Under the pieces are notes generated by a model. That model made no database searches. It was not told where the DNA came from and worked only from the letters and a program-made list of their open reading frames with translations. The position numbers and the translations under genes are program-made. Positions 63,742-64,000 of a stretch of 64,000 nucleotides of DNA are shown one piece after another. The stretch lies in assembly GCF_900074915.1 (NCBI RefSeq), contig NZ_LT222319.1, positions 1,547,001 through 1,611,000 on the forward strand, written 5' to 3'. Source of the DNA: Pseudomonas cerasi. GTDB lineage: Bacteria > Pseudomonadota > Gammaproteobacteria > Pseudomonadales > Pseudomonadaceae. Positions within the stretch are counted from its first letter, which is position 1, and each line of letters begins with the position of its first letter.

Positions 63742-64000
63742 TCAGTTCAAGGCGCAGAGTGCCGACGGTTCAATGTTCAGTGTTACACGCCTTCCGTCCG
63801 GGTGCAGGTCGTCGGCGCTGCGGTTCAGTACGTCGACCACAAGGTCTACGCCACGCGCCTGGACCCGGTAGCGGATGACGTTGCCGAGCAGACTGTGACT
63901 GCGTACTTCGCCTTCCAGTTCGCCCGTCAGGCTCAATTGGATCGACTCAGGGCGGATCGCCACACGGCTGTTGATCGGGCGCTGCATCAGGCGAGTGGCA
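63742..64000 (-). CDS. 3' end of an ABC transporter ATP-binding protein (PotA-like), partial
   Basis: The frame is open to the right edge; about 86 codons are seen, ending at the stop at 63742. The visible part is the C-terminal TOBE domain: RVAIRPESIQLSLTGELEGE, then VRSHSLLGNVIRYRV, ending NIEPSALCALN. This is typical of the end of spermidine/putrescine or iron ABC ATPases (PotA/FbpC type). The Walker motifs lie beyond the window. Gene order in other Pseudomonas supports an ABC operon here. Confidence 0.75.
   Translation of the reverse strand, partial: ATRLMQRPINSRVAIRPESIQLSLTGELEGEVRSHSLLGNVIRYRVQARGVDLVVDVLNRSADDLHPDGRRVTLNIEPSALCALN

Noticed and set aside
1-64000. CRISPR array, rRNA operon, complete insertion sequence
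   Set aside because: No regularly spaced repeats, no 16S/23S sequence and no transposase ORF were seen.

Overview
The window looks like a Pseudomonas chromosome, most likely of the P. syringae group. Protein sequences and gene order (nadA-bepA-tusA-like-perM, bcp/gcvR, dapA-bamC-MBL-purC, then rnd-ycgL, rdgC, the CBS/GGDEF/EAL gene and prc) match that genus, the bases are GC-rich with long antisense shadow ORFs, and there is a REP of the kind common in P. syringae. The species call is from memory of the families; no search was run.

Region 1 (1-7330) is foreign. It holds a minus-strand block of conjugation genes from an integrative conjugative element (ICE): a TraB-like protein (TIGR03752), a lipoprotein, a VirB4/TraC-type ATPase, a 99-aa protein, a DsbA-like thiol oxidoreductase and a small truncated membrane protein, mostly overlapping at ATGA or TGATG. 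The block is cut at both ends. On the right it is fused in frame to a truncated chromosomal short-chain dehydrogenase (SDR) gene near 7330, and the fusion keeps only the last ~60 residues of the next ICE protein (TIGR03749). On the left, 1-1055 is a mosaic of a DUF4823 gene fragment, a 41-codon ORF and a cluster of TGTCAA motifs in both orientations.

Region 2 (8250-17540) is conserved housekeeping: NAD synthesis (nadA), envelope quality control (bepA, bamC), sulfur carrier (TusA-like), peroxiredoxin, GcvR-type ACT regulator, lysine/cell-wall precursor synthesis (dapA), purine synthesis (purC) and tRNA-Ser(CGA). Region 3 (17680-28580) has a LysR remnant, a luciferase-like monooxygenase, a GvpU-like protein without other gas-vesicle genes, malic enzyme, a lipid A phosphoethanolamine transferase, RNase D, YcgL, a hydroxyacid dehydrogenase, a nitroreductase, YcgN and an RNA methylase.

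Region 4 (28640-42330): copper resistance copBA with a frameshift in copA, an HNH nuclease, a cNMP-binding protein, oligopeptidase B, a class II amidotransferase, a MoxR/VWA pair, an AsmA-like protein, cysK and lpxO. Region 5 (42400-64000): an SSS-type hybrid histidine kinase (MxtR/CrbS-like), an LplT-PlsC fusion, a frameshifted BASS transporter, rdgC, tRNA-Val and tRNA-Asp, a frameshifted secreted protein, CoA-transferase/VOC/cupin genes, an internally duplicated DUF4329-like protein with a JAMM-like motif, an FKBP lipoprotein, a 37-bp palindrome carrying two perfect DnaA boxes, an HTH gene pair, an EAL-CBS-GGDEF protein, prc, a quinone oxidoreductase, a HAD phosphatase and the 3' end of an ABC ATPase.

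Three otherwise intact genes (copA, the BASS transporter, the secreted protein) each carry what looks like one single-base indel. That means either recent decay or base-level sequence error. The strongest leads are the SDR::ICE fusion, the TGTCAA cluster, the DnaA-box palindrome and the duplicated JAMM-like protein.
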